From: Nectonema munidae
Lineage: Eukaryota > Nematomorpha > Nectonematoida > Nectonematidae
Assembly (NCBI GenBank): GCA_030549495.1
Contig: JAUIRK010000065.1
Span: 630,001 to 694,000, forward strand
DNA: 64,000 nucleotides
Direction of reading: 5' to 3'
Of this stretch, positions 1 to 9,096 are shown piece by piece. The translations under genes were made by a program, and so were the position numbers. The notes beneath the pieces are model-generated. The model made no database searches and was not told the origin of the DNA. It was given only the letters and a program-made list of their open reading frames with translations. Numbering within the stretch: position 1 is the stretch's first letter; every line of letters begins with the position of its first letter.

Positions 1-12
1 TCTTATGTGTTG

Positions 13-761
13 TTATGTCTTCGAAAGGTTCTTGGGGGCTTGAAACCCCGAACCCGAGGAGCGTAGTGGGTTTGCCCGGCGACAGGGAGACGTGTTCCGG
101 CGAGGTGCGGGCGCCTGGATAGTCACCCCAGTGATTCCCGCTACTCCTAGGAGCGAGGGAGCCTGGTGAGTGACCTGGGTCCACGTAGAGTGGAGGGCAA
201 TTACATGGGTACGCAGGGACTGGTTTATCTTAGAAAAGATGTCCATAGGTAATTGGCTTACGAAGGGCTGGAGAGAAGACAGGTAGAGCAACATCACGTC
301 GTCTTTCACATTCAGCTCCTTGAGATTAGACAGCTCCAAAATAACGTTGATTCGGCGATCCGCCAGTTCAGCAGGAGGGGTGGAATAAACGGAGGGATCG
401 GCGTGATCCGAGGATCCATACCCCAATGGTAACGTGGATCGAGAGGAAGGAAAGATCGGAGAGCGAAGAGGATGAGGATCAGGCTTAGGTACAGAGAATC
501 TTCCAAAAGCAGTGGAGAGGTGAGCAGGAGCTGGGTGAGGAGTAGGAGGATCAAACGGATAACGGGTGGATTAAGCACGATTTCTTCAAGAGCTGCAACC
601 CGAGAGTCCATGGAAGTACATAGACCCTGAATTGCAGCCTCGATAGACGCCATTCTTGAATTGTTAGAGGCAGAGAGATCTGTAAGGGCCTTCCCTAAGT
701 CGGTGAGATCGACTGTTGGAAAGGAAGCAGAGGTTGACGCGGGGGTCTGTGAAGAGGGCAT
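13..761 (-). pseudogene. ORF1 (gag-like) of the left DIRS/Ngaro-like copy, frame broken
   Basis: The start codon is at 761-759. The first ~65 codons encode a Ser/Thr-rich leader and a short helical stretch (KALTDLSASNNSRMASIEAA). The natural reading then moves into the -1 frame after about codon 65, because the original frame becomes a low-complexity leucine run while the other frame continues with PAELADRRINVILELSNLKE and a basic, Pro/Ser-rich tail ending at 13. The same frame change exists in the plus-strand copy at 1931-2679. ORF1 of such elements is a presumed nucleocapsid; no zinc knuckle is visible. Confidence 0.6.
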
Positions 762-784
762 AACTGTAGTAGTAGTAGTAGTGA

Positions 785-960
785 CGATGCGAAGAAGAAA
801 AAGTGACTCTAATCTGGATTCGTCGCTCTTTATACCCACTCGGAGTAGACAAGAATCTTGTGTTATCGAGGAGCATCCGGCAATCCGAGTTGTTATAAGG
901 GCGGAGATAGGAACAGTTCGCGCCAACTGGCTTGTTGACACCAGATGCATGATCGAGGTG
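785..960 (-). repeat. Terminal repeat of the DIRS/Ngaro-like element, shared by two copies
   Basis: This stretch is about 95% identical (inverted) to 4998-5180. It carries a TATA box (plus-strand TTTATA at 829-834) about 40 bases before a conserved block reading cttcttcgcatcgtcactac on the minus strand, after which ORF1 begins. It behaves like an LTR promoter region shared between the 3' end of one copy and the 5' end of the next. Confidence 0.65.
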
Positions 961-1057
961 TCAGGTTGTGAATGTCCAACAAGTTGAGGAATCCTGTGAT
1001 TTGCTGGAGAGACAAGATAGACAGCGCCAAAGTTAGGGTGGGCGTTCGTTAAGGCTC

Positions 1058-1890
1058 CTATCTCTTACCGTACCATTGACCGTCGGCATCCGAGAGGCCA
1101 GAGCTGCTAAGGAACTTATTCCAGGCCGGAAGGATCTTCCAGGCTATTTCTTTGTTACCTGTGATTACACACCCCAGGATATTGATGATGTGGAAGCAGG
1201 CATTGCTTGATCTGTAGGGTAAGTCAGCAGGATTGTTGGCTGATGGGAAATACTTGATCCTGAGCGGGAGGCTCCAGGCGTTGTCGTCCAAACTCCTGAG
1301 GCAGAGGATGAGGATCGCCGAGATGGGGGAGGAACTCCCCCATTTCTTTAGGTTCTGGAGGCAGACCATTGAATCCGTCCAAGTCCATCTGTTTGGGAAC
1401 AGTACCTGTCCAAAGCAGATGGCCAACATTTCTAGGTCTCCAATGTTCCAGCTTGTGGATATGCCGAAGAAGAAGGAAGAATCTCCCACAACTCCTAGGC
1501 CGTGTAGAGATGCATCTATGAAAACTTCAGCGATCGGTGGGAGGAAGGATTGCATGTCCCAGAGGTGCGTTGCCTTTTCCAGGAGCTTTGGTATTAGGAT
1601 GCTTAGAAGGATCTTCGACATTCTGGATTCCGGTTGTCGATAGAGGGTAGTTAGTGCTCTGAACTCGCCTGGGAGGGTGGCCAGGTAGTAGTTCAACACT
1701 CCCAGGTTTCTAAGCTTCCAACGTTCCGGTATGGCGGGTTAACCCAAGGATAGGACAAAAGCCAGTAGTGCGCCAATGATGTATTTGGTTCTGGATGGAG
1801 GTATACCCAGGAGTCTCTCTTGGAGAAACAGTTTAGCGCCCAGGAACTCCAGTGTTTGAAATGGGAGAGTGATTGACCTACTAAAGAAGG
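1058..1890 (-). pseudogene. ORF2 3' part (RT thumb and RNase H-like domain) of a DIRS/Ngaro-like copy
   Basis: The minus-strand translation begins in the region after the RT active site and continues through FIDASLHGLGVV, DLEMLAI and NNPADLPYRSSN, the RNase H signatures of DIRS-type elements, to the stop after WYGKR at 1058. It matches residues ~335-601 of the plus-strand ORF2. Substitutions against that copy include FTDAS to FIDAS and PSRSS to PYRSS. The missing TD pair removes a catalytic-site residue, so this copy is probably dead. Its 5' part is absent because of the inverted junction at ~1890. Confidence 0.65.
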
Positions 1891-1930
1891 GTTACTTTTT
1901 CTTCTTCGCATCGTCACTACTACTACTGTT

Positions 1931-2679
1931 ATGCCCTCTTCACAGACCCCCGCGTCAACCTCTGCTTCCTTCCCAACAGTCGATCTCACCGACTTAGGGA
2001 AGGCCCTTACAGATCTCTCTGCCTCTAACAATTCAAGAATGGCGTCTATCGAAGCTGCAATTCAGGGTCTATGTACTTCCATGTACTCTCGGGTTGCAGC
2101 TCTTGAAGAAAACGTGCTTAATCCACCCGTTATCCGTTTGATCCTCCTACTCCTCAACCAGCTCGTGCTCACCTCTCCACTGCTTTTGGAGGATTCTCTG
2201 TACCTAAGCCTGATCTTCATCCTCTTCGCTCTCCGATCTTTCCTTCCTCTCGATCCACGTTACCATTGGGGTATGGATCCTCGGATCACGCCGATCCCTC
2301 GGTTTATTCCACCCCTCCTGCTGAACTGGCGGATCGCCGAATCAACGTTATTTTGGAGCTGTCTAATCTCAAGGAGCTAAATGTGAAAGACGACGTGATG
2401 TTGCTCTACCTGTCTTCTCTCCAGCCCTTCGTAAGCCAATTACCTATGGACATCCTTTCTAAGATAAACCAGTCCCTACGTACCCATGTAATTGCTCTCC
2501 ACTCTACGTGGACCCAGGTCACTCACCAGGCTCCCTCGCTCCTAGGAGTAGCGGGAATCACTGGGGTGACTATCCAGGCGCCCGCACCTCGCCGGAACAA
2601 GTCTCCCCGTCGCCGGGCAAACCCACCACGCTCCTCGGGTTCGGGGTTTCAAGCCCCCAAGAACCCTTCGAAGAAGTGA
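1931..2679 (+). pseudogene. ORF1 (gag-like) of the DIRS/Ngaro-like element, frame broken
   Basis: ATG at 1931 begins MPSSQTPASTSASF and continues with a helical segment to about base 2125. Protein-like sequence then moves to the -1 frame (from ~2120), which runs through LADRRINVILELSNLKELNV and a basic Arg/Pro/Ser-rich tail to a TGA at 2677-2679. The original frame stays open as leucine-rich nonsense to 2380. Both copies in the window share the shift. I see no slippery heptamer in the overlap, so an inherited indel is more likely than programmed frameshifting. The likely role is nucleocapsid or RNA binding. Confidence 0.6.
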
Positions 2680-2819
2680 GCGGAGGCCCCGGCATGTCAG
2701 ACTCGCCTGCTCTCTGGGGACTTCATCTTGTTCTCCCCACCCCGACATGACCCATGTCCCTGATGTTACTACCTCTCCTGGCACTCCTTCTGTGGTAGTT
2801 CACCCTGGCTCCTTCCTGG

Positions 2820-3164
2820 ATGCCTTGGGGGGTGCCCATCGGTCAACGAGTGGAAGTTTCTCCCGCCGAACCTCCCCTCGTCCCGTCACTCCGACAATCC
2901 CGAATCGGGATTGCTGACGGATCCTGGAACTTGCAAGGACGTCTGGACCGTCCCTTGTTTCTTCCTCCAGCGGTGGAAACAGATCCTGTTCCTCCTCCAC
3001 CACTGGTTCAGCACACTATCCAGATAGTAGGAGGAACCCCTATCGTGGGGCCTCCGTTGGTTACAGATTCTCCCAGCGCAGACACCCCACGCATTACCCC
3101 TGATCTGGATGTGCTCCTTCCTAACGCCGAGCCGGCGCCCGAACCTCCTCAAACCCCAATATAG
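2820..3164 (+). CDS. Proline-rich open frame between ORF1 and ORF2
   Basis: A 114-codon frame rich in Pro, Val and Ser, with no recognised domain, ends at a TAG (3162-3164) directly before the ORF2 frame opens. ORF2 has no ATG near its open start (its frame opens after a TAA at 3122-3124). This stretch is therefore probably the N-terminal extension of the polyprotein, joined to ORF2 by a -1 shift or separated from it by a frameshift mutation. Confidence 0.4.
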   Translation: MPWGVPIGQRVEVSPAEPPLVPSLRQSRIGIADGSWNLQGRLDRPLFLPPAVETDPVPPPPLVQHTIQIVGGTPIVGPPLVTDSPSADTPRITPDLDVLLPNAEPAPEPPQTPI

Positions 3165-3166
3165 GA

Positions 3167-4972
3167 GTGTACACCAAGAATGGCCACATATGGGTGGTTA
3201 TCAACGGCAACTCTTCTATACTACCGGCCGACCCGGTCAAGCTGCTCCAAGTATACCTTAAAGGCAAGTCAAGATTTTCAGCAGCGGTCTGGAGGAGGAT
3301 CTTCTTGCAAATCTACTCCTTTGACGAGGTAGAAGATGATGTCCCCAACGACAGCCCGGTTGAATCGGTAAGGGACGTGGCAGCCTACCACCAGATACTC
3401 GCGGAATTCTGGACAACAGCTACGAAACTGGGCCTCCCCCCGAATCCTGTCTTTACAGTCTCTAACTCGCACTTTCGCGCTTCTGCAGACCTTCGACACC
3501 CCAAGGTCCTCAGAATCTTGAAAAGGGGCTTCGCGCCGCGCATTGCCTCCGGCACATCCTTTGTAGGACTCTCCAAAAGACGAAAGCCCCCTCCTCTGCA
3601 GCGCGCCTTCCTCGAGGACACCGTCCTTCCCAAGCTTATGGAGAAAAAGATCCTGGAACCCTGCCATAAACCAGCAATTATCTCTCCATATTTCCTCGTT
3701 CCGAAGGCCAGCGGGAAGGTTAAAATGGTCGCGGACTTCGGGTTTTCTAGCACCCTGTTTAAAACACCGTCGATCTCGCTCACCGCTCCTTTCTCCCTCC
3801 GACATTTGGAAGAAAAATGGCGATTCGCCATCCGCCTAGACCTTCGGGACGCTTTTTACGGCATTAACATTGCAAAGTCATGGCGCAAATGCTTTTGCAT
3901 CTCATCGCCCCGGCACGGCACCCTTCAATTCACAAAGATACAGATGGGGGCAGCTTTTTCGCCGGCTATCCTCCAGCTCGTGATCAAGACCTTTTTGGCC
4001 ACCTTCAAAGATCGTTGGACTAAAGTGGTCCCGTTCAAAATTATCATGAATCTGGATGACATCCTCCTGCTGGCTACTTCTCTCAAGGACGCCCAATCAC
4101 TGTCCTCAAAGCTCACCCTTTTCCTGGAAGATGAATGCGGGGTCCGCATCAACTGGGACAAATCAATCACTCTCCCAGTTCAAACACTGGAGTTCCTGGG
4201 CGCTAAACTGTTTCTCCTAGAGAGACTCCTGGGTATACCTCCATCCAGAACCAAATACGTCCTTGGCGCACTACTGGCTTTTGTCCTATCCTTGGATCAA
4301 CACGCCATACCGGAACGTTGGAAGCTTAGAACCCTGGGAGTGTTGATGGCCACCCTCCCAGGCGAGTTCAGAGCACTAACTACCCTCTATCGACAACAGG
4401 AATCCAGGATGTCGAAGATCCTTCTAAGCATCCTAATACCAAAGCTCCTGGAAAAGGCAACGCATCTCTGGGACATACAATCCTTCCTCCCACCGATCGC
4501 CGAAGTTTTCACAGATGCATCTCTACACGGCCTAGGAGTTGTGGGAGATTCTTCCTTCTCCTTCGGCATATCCTCAAGCTGGAACATTGGAGACCTAGAA
4601 ATGTTGGCCATCTGCTTTGGACAGGTACTGTTCCCAAACAAATGGACTTGGACGGATTCAATGGTCTGCCTCCAGAACCTAAAGAAATGGGGGAGTTCCT
4701 CCCCCATCTCGGCGATCCTCATCCTCTGGCTCAGGAGTTTGGACGACAACGCCTGGAGCCTCCCGCTCAGGATCAAGTATATCCCATCAGCCAACATTCC
4801 TGCTGACTTACCCTCCAGATCAAGCAATGCCTGCTCCCACACCATCAATATCCTGGGGTGTGTAATCACAGGTAACAAAGAAATAGCCTGGAAGATCCTT
4901 CCGGCCTGGAATAAGTTCCTTAGCAGCTCTGGCCTCTCGGATGCCGACGGTCAATGGTACGGTAAGAGATAG
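3167..4972 (+). CDS. Reverse transcriptase-RNase H polyprotein (ORF2), DIRS/Ngaro-like
   Basis: A 601-codon open frame with no internal stop. RT domain at about residues 150-330: PYFLVPKASGKVKMVADF, LDLRDAFYGI, QMGAAFSPAIL, then MNLDDILLLA, where the usual Tyr/Phe-x-Asp-Asp is Asn-Leu-Asp-Asp. The connection segment carries VRINWDKS and LEFLGAKL. RNase H-like region at ~440-560: FTDASLHGLGVV, GDLEMLAI, WTDSMVCLQNL, YIPSANIPADLPSRSS, matching the INxLEL / TDN / N-x-x-AD-SR pattern of DIRS elements. The frame has no initiator ATG until mid-protein, so translation must begin upstream. The C-terminus (WKILPAWNKFLSSSGL) resembles the start of a tyrosine-recombinase N-domain and then stops. The Tyr to Asn change suggests loss of activity. 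Confidence 0.75.
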   Translation: MYTKNGHIWVVINGNSSILPADPVKLLQVYLKGKSRFSAAVWRRIFLQIYSFDEVEDDVPNDSPVESVRDVAAYHQILAEFWTTATKLGLPPNPVFTVSNSHFRASADLRHPKVLRILKRGFAPRIASGTSFVGLSKRRKPPPLQRAFLEDTVLPKLMEKKILEPCHKPAIISPYFLVPKASGKVKMVADFGFSSTLFKTPSISLTAPFSLRHLEEKWRFAIRLDLRDAFYGINIAKSWRKCFCISSPRHGTLQFTKIQMGAAFSPAILQLVIKTFLATFKDRWTKVVPFKIIMNLDDILLLATSLKDAQSLSSKLTLFLEDECGVRINWDKSITLPVQTLEFLGAKLFLLERLLGIPPSRTKYVLGALLAFVLSLDQHAIPERWKLRTLGVLMATLPGEFRALTTLYRQQESRMSKILLSILIPKLLEKATHLWDIQSFLPPIAEVFTDASLHGLGVVGDSSFSFGISSSWNIGDLEMLAICFGQVLFPNKWTWTDSMVCLQNLKKWGSSSPISAILILWLRSLDDNAWSLPLRIKYIPSANIPADLPSRSSNACSHTINILGCVITGNKEIAWKILPAWNKFLSSSGLSDADGQWYGKR

Positions 4973-4997
4973 GAGCCTTGACGAACGCCCGCCACCT

Positions 4998-5180
4998 CGA
5001 TCATGCATCTGGTGTCAACAAGCCAGTTGGCGCGAACTGCTCTTATCTCCGCCCTTATAACAACTCGGATTGCCGGATGCTCCTCGATAACACAAGATTC
5101 TTGTCTACTCCGAGTGGGTATAAAGAGCGACGAATCCAGATCAGAGTCACTTTTTCTTCTTCGCATCGTCACTACTCCCT
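4998..5180 (+). repeat. 3' terminal repeat of the DIRS/Ngaro-like copy with TATA promoter
   Basis: Matches 785-960 in inverted orientation. TATAAA lies at 5119-5124, and the conserved block cttcttcgcatcgtcactac follows ~30 bases downstream. That block also stands at the 5' end of the copy (~1898), so it is the terminally redundant part. Confidence 0.6.
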
Positions 5181-5304
5181 ACCCACCCACCCTGATGCGA
5201 AGATTCTTCCAAGCAGAGTTTCTCCGTTCATCGGAAAATTTCTTTGTCTTTCTTTTTTGTGTGTTTATACCCTTTTGCGAAATATAACCGTTGTATTATT
5301 GTCT

Positions 5305-5310
5305 AATAAA
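5305..5310 (+). terminator. AATAAA poly(A) signal at the 3' end of the retroelement
   Basis: AATAAA about 330 bases after the ORF2 stop and 180 bases after the TATA box of the 3' terminal repeat, followed by A-rich sequence. The position suits 3' processing of the element transcript. Confidence 0.45.
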
Positions 5311-5639
5311 GTTAAAAAGAAAGAAGAGAAAAAAAAGCTGTTCGTTCATTTTGTCGCATATGGTCTGATTTTGTTAAAGAAAGAATTTATTGATTCAAAC
5401 AAAAATAATATATGACAAAGTAGCACATGTGTATTTAAGTATAATTGAACAAAAAGTTGATAAAATGAACAAAGTAATTGAAAACATGATGTTTGAAAAA
5501 CCGCTAAATGAACATGCATGTTAAGAAAAAAAGAAAAGAAACATTGAATTGTTTTAAAAGGCATAAAAATATAATTGTAGCTTCAAATATTAAAATGTGC
5601 GTCAATATCAATGAATAGTTTTACATATGTAGCAATTAT

Positions 5640-6509
5640 TTATGGCACACCTATAGGTATAATTTTGAACCAAAGAAGATTTTGCTTGAATTTCGAGATA
5701 GTAATGTTATAAAATTCAAATGGATTAGGTAAACTGATCAAATGCGTAACTATTCTATAGACTAAAGATTGTTTAAATTTTTGTAATCTATAGAAAGGTA
5801 TTTCAACTGAGTGGGTATTAGGTAAATCGTAAGGTTTTATCTTTTCATTTACCATAAATTCTTCATATACAATCAATGGAAGCATGAGGTGAAAGTATTT
5901 GTACAAAAAAAATTCAATTTATAAATATATGTCTGATACTTTCAAAAGTTTTTCTCGGAAAAACACCAATGTTGTGTAAGAATTTCTATCCATATCATAT
6001 ATACTATTCGCAGTGCTTTTTTTGTTGAAAAAACAAACTATTGATGTTAGCGTTTCCCATATCAAATTACAATAGTGAAAATGTGGAAGAAAGACGGATT
6101 TATATATGGTTAATTTTGTTTTTTGGTTAAGGAAATTTTTGTGATGAAATAAAATGCCATTTATTCTGCTTAATTTGGCGTTCACATGCTTGATGTGATC
6201 ATCCCAACTGAGGTTAGAATTGATCACAAGTCCCAACAAGTTAACTTTGTCAGTTACTTGAAAAGGTAGCTGCTGTTTAGCATTTAGATCAATTTTAGAT
6301 TCGTAAAACAGAATAATTTTTGATTTTTCATAGTTTATTTTGACCATGTTAAACTCGCACCATTTTAAAACGTTATCGATGCTTTCTGGTAAAATAGAAA
6401 AACCACGGTTATTGATTGATATATTAAATGAAATATCATCTGCAAATAAAAAAAAATCTATAGTATTATAACACCTATATATATCGTTTATGAAAATGTT
6501 AAATAGCAA
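5640..6509 (-). pseudogene. LINE reverse transcriptase C-terminal half
   Basis: A 196-codon frame (6509-5919) holds FLFADDISF and the LGLVINSNLSWDDHIKHV thumb. After a frame break, a second frame (5906-5640, 88 codons) encodes the conserved LINE C-terminal tail (NTHSVEIPFYRLQKFKQSLV). At least one frameshift separates the two. The family ends with such a His-rich or Tyr/Phe-rich tail after the thumb, so this is the true 3' coding end. Confidence 0.7.
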
Positions 6510-7621
6510 GGGAAGATGATTGATCCTTGGGGGACTCCGTGACTTATTGGAATGGGGTTTGATTGTTCATCATCATAGAAGGCAATTTGTTACCTTTCAT
6601 GCAAATATGACTTCAGTAATGTGAGGCTTTGGAGCCATACAGTGATAGCTTTTTTAGAAGTAATCTGCCTTAGATAGATCTATGAAAACAGACACATTTT
6701 TTTGTCATTAAAATTTTTTACAACATTATTGACAAAAGTTGCATGTAGTAGTTCTGAATTGTGACTCTTTCTAAAACCAAATTGGGATCTGAAGACAAGG
6801 TCATTTTTTTAAGATAAGTTGAAAGCTGACTGTAAGATTTTTGAAAGAGTACAAATCAGACTTATTGGGCGATTGACGTCATGTGTATCCCCTTTTTTAT
6901 GAATAGGAATGATTTAACTTATTTTGAAAACACGAGGAAAGCAAGAAGAGTCAATGCACGAGTTATAACCAATAAGAAGATACTTTGCAATTGAATTACA
7001 AATACATTTAATCAAACCAAGTCCAATACCATACACATCAAAAAAGTCAGACTTAATAGAATCAATGACAAGAATGAGATCATTCATAGTAAATCTATGA
7101 TAATTAAACTGACAATCGGAACAAATATTAAAATCATCATCAGAGAAGCTATGAGAAGGGTTATTAGAGGTGAATTTGAACTGAGTGCTAAAAAGGTTGA
7201 CTATGGTACTTGCTTCAGAAACTAAAAATCCCTTATCATTTTTTAAAACTATTTTATCTTTTTTTTTAGGTTTAATCACGCTATTGAGATTGTTCCAAAA
7301 AGATTTGGTTGAAGTGCTTTCATTCAAGAGATTTTCCATATGTGCTTTTTTAGCTGGCTTTATTTTATACTTGATTATGTTTCTTATTTTAACATACTGT
7401 TGTTTCAAGAGCTCCGAATGAGTGTGTTTCAACTTAAGATGTATTTTGTCCCTTTTTTAATTATCTTCAGAATATCTTGGTTCATCCATTGGTTAAATGA
7501 AGTTCTTTAATAATTGGACCGTTTGGAAATAAAAATTGTGTTCAAGTTGATCTCTTTCACTAATTTTTGGTTGATTTATTATTAATGACAGTTTTCTTAG
7601 GGTACAGCTGGCTCTATGAAC
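6163..7621 (-). repeat. Tandem duplication unit, left copy (1459 bp)
   Basis: Starts at attctgcttaatttggcg and ends at ctggctctatgaaca; the same borders recur at 7622-9096. The two units are nearly identical. The left one lacks 20 bases near 6668 that the right one keeps at 8128-8147. The LINE-derived coding fragments in both units translate identically. Confidence 0.9.
6914..7432 (-). pseudogene. LINE RT N-terminal fragment, left duplicate
   Basis: 172 codons covering the endonuclease-RT linker and the first RT block (TKSFWNNLNSVIKPKKKD ... DLILVIDSIKSDFFDVYGIG), which corresponds to the KSSxxDGI region of non-LTR RTs. It ends where the frame breaks before the PIHKKG block. The sequence is identical to 8388-8906. 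Confidence 0.65.
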
Positions 7622-7968
7622 ATTCTGCTTAATTTGGCGTTCACATGCTTGATGTGATCATCCCAACTAAGGTTAGAATTGATCACAAGTCCCAACAAGT
7701 TAACTTTGTCAGTTACTTGAAAAGGTAGCTGCTGTTTAGCATTTAGATCAATTTTAGATTCGTAAAACAGAATAATTTTTGATTTTTCATAGTTTATTTT
7801 GACCATGTTAAACTCGCACCATTTTAAAACGTTATCGATGCTTTCTGGTAAAATAGAAAAACCACGGTTATTGATTGATATATTAAATGAAATATCATCT
7901 GCAAATAAAAAAAAATCTATAGTATTATAACACCTATATATATCGTTTATGAAAATGTTAAATAGCAA
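7597..7968 (-). pseudogene. LINE RT palm fragment, right duplicate, cut by duplication junction
   Basis: Repeats the first ~115 residues of 6509-5919, including FADD, then runs out of homology at AKLSR where the duplication junction falls. The last residues (MFIEPAVP) are read from the neighbouring unit. Confidence 0.7.
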
Positions 7969-9096
7969 GGGAAGATGATTGATCCTTGGGGGACTCCGTG
8001 ACTTATTGGAATGGGGTTTGATTGTTCATCATCATAGAAGGCAATTTGTTACCTTTCATGCAAATATGACTTCAGTAATGTGAGGCTTTGGAGCCATACA
8101 GTGATAGCTTTTTTAGAAGTAATCTGTGACAAATGCTGTCAAAAGCCTTAGATAGATCTATGAAAACAGACACATTTTTTTGTAATTTAAATTTTTTACA
8201 TTATTGACAAAAGTTGCATGTAGTAGTTCTGAATTGTGACTCTTTCTAAAACCAAATTGGGATCTGAAGACAAGGTCATTTTTTTAAGATAAGTTGAAAG
8301 CTGACTGTAAGATTTTTGAAAGAGTACAAATCAGACTTATTGGGCGATTGACGTCATGTGTATCCCCTTTTTATGAATAGGAATGATTTAACTTATTTTG
8401 AAAACACGAGGAAAGCAAGAAGAGTCAATGCACGAGTTATAACCAATAAGAAGATACTTTGCAATTGAATTACAAATACATTTAATCAAACCAAGTCCAA
8501 TACCATACACATCAAAAAAGTCAGACTTAATAGAATCAATGACAAGAATGAGATCATTCATAGTAAATCTATGATAATTAAACTGACAATCGGAACAAAT
8601 ATTAAAATCATCATCAGAGAAGCTATGAGAAGGGTTATTAGAGGTGAATTTGAACTGAGTGCTAAAAAGGTTGACTATGGTACTTGCTTCAGAAACTAAA
8701 AATCCCTTATCATTTTTTAAAACTATTTTATCTTTTTTTTTAGGTTTAATCACGCTATTGAGATTGTTCCAAAAAGATTTGGTTGAAGTGCTTTCATTCA
8801 AGAGATTTTCCATATGTGCTTTTTTAGCTGGCTTTATTTTATACTTGATTATGTTTCTTATTTTAACATACTGTTGTTTCAAGAGCTCCGAATGAGTGTG
8901 TTTCAACTTAAGATGTATTTTGTCCCTTTTTTAATTATCTTCAGAATATCTTGGTTCATCCATTGGTTAAATGAAGTTCTGTAATAATTGGACCGTTTGG
9001 AAATAAAAATTGTGTTCAAGTTGATCTCTTTCACTAATTTTTGGTTGATTTATTATTAATGACAGTTTTCTTAGGGTACAGCTGGCTCTATGAACA
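7622..9096 (-). repeat. Tandem duplication unit, right copy (1475 bp)
   Basis: The second unit of the direct duplication, slightly longer because it keeps a 20-base segment lost from the left unit. Beyond 9096 the sequence changes to unrelated AT-rich DNA (aatctaatg instead of ttctgctt). Confidence 0.9.
8388..8906 (-). pseudogene. LINE RT N-terminal fragment, right duplicate
   Basis: The same 172 codons as 6914-7432, with no amino-acid difference. It lies 1474 bases away, in the same orientation. Confidence 0.65.

Larger units (their letters stand above)
1..1890 (-). mobile_element. DIRS/Ngaro-like retroelement, two partial copies head to tail
   Basis: Read on the minus strand, this stretch starts inside ORF2 near 1890, runs through the RNase H-like domain to its stop at 1058, passes a terminal region (about 1057-785) with a TATA box, and enters ORF1 of a second copy at 761, which leaves the window at base 1. 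The parts match the plus-strand copy at 1891-5330 almost base for base. One terminal region is therefore shared by two tandem copies. The right end joins the plus-strand copy at an inverted junction near 1890. The segment is clearly GC-richer than the rest of the window. The DIRS/Ngaro assignment rests on the RT/RNase H style of ORF2; no tyrosine recombinase is visible. Confidence 0.7.
1891..5330 (+). mobile_element. DIRS/Ngaro-like retroelement, nearly complete copy
   Basis: Order: 5' terminal block (actttttcttcttcgcatcg at 1891), ORF1 from 1931, a proline-rich open stretch, ORF2 with RT and RNase H (3167-4972), then a 3' terminal region with TATA box (5119-5124) and AATAAA (5305-5310) before AT-rich host DNA. 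The RT/RNase H architecture (LDLRDAFY, LDDILLLA, INWDKS, EFLGA, FTDASLHGLG, ADLPSRSS) is typical of the DIRS/PAT/Ngaro branch. Those elements normally encode a tyrosine recombinase after RNase H. Here only 32 bases separate the ORF2 stop from the terminal repeat, so the integrating enzyme is missing. It also lacks ~85 bp of 3' non-coding sequence that the minus-strand copy keeps. Confidence 0.7.
5640..9096 (-). mobile_element. Decayed LINE (non-LTR retrotransposon) with internal tandem duplication
   Basis: On the minus strand the order is: linker to RT (8906-8388), RT palm (7968-7597), then the same two blocks again (7432-6914 and 6509-6163), then the RT thumb and C-terminal tail (6162-5640). 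The RT signature is FLFADDISF, followed by the thumb motif KVNLLGLVINSNLSWDDHIK typical of jockey/CR1-like LINEs. The endonuclease domain is absent. The stretch between the N-terminal RT blocks and FADD is frameshifted (6510-6913, 7969-8387) but still encodes PISLICTLSKI-like remnants. The element is inactive. Confidence 0.75.

Noticed and set aside
312-950. 212-codon frame spanning the retroelement terminal repeat and ORF1
   Set aside because: The upstream part is the non-coding terminal repeat (it also occurs after ORF2 at 5003) and the end is leucine-rich out-of-frame sequence; ORF1 begins at 761.
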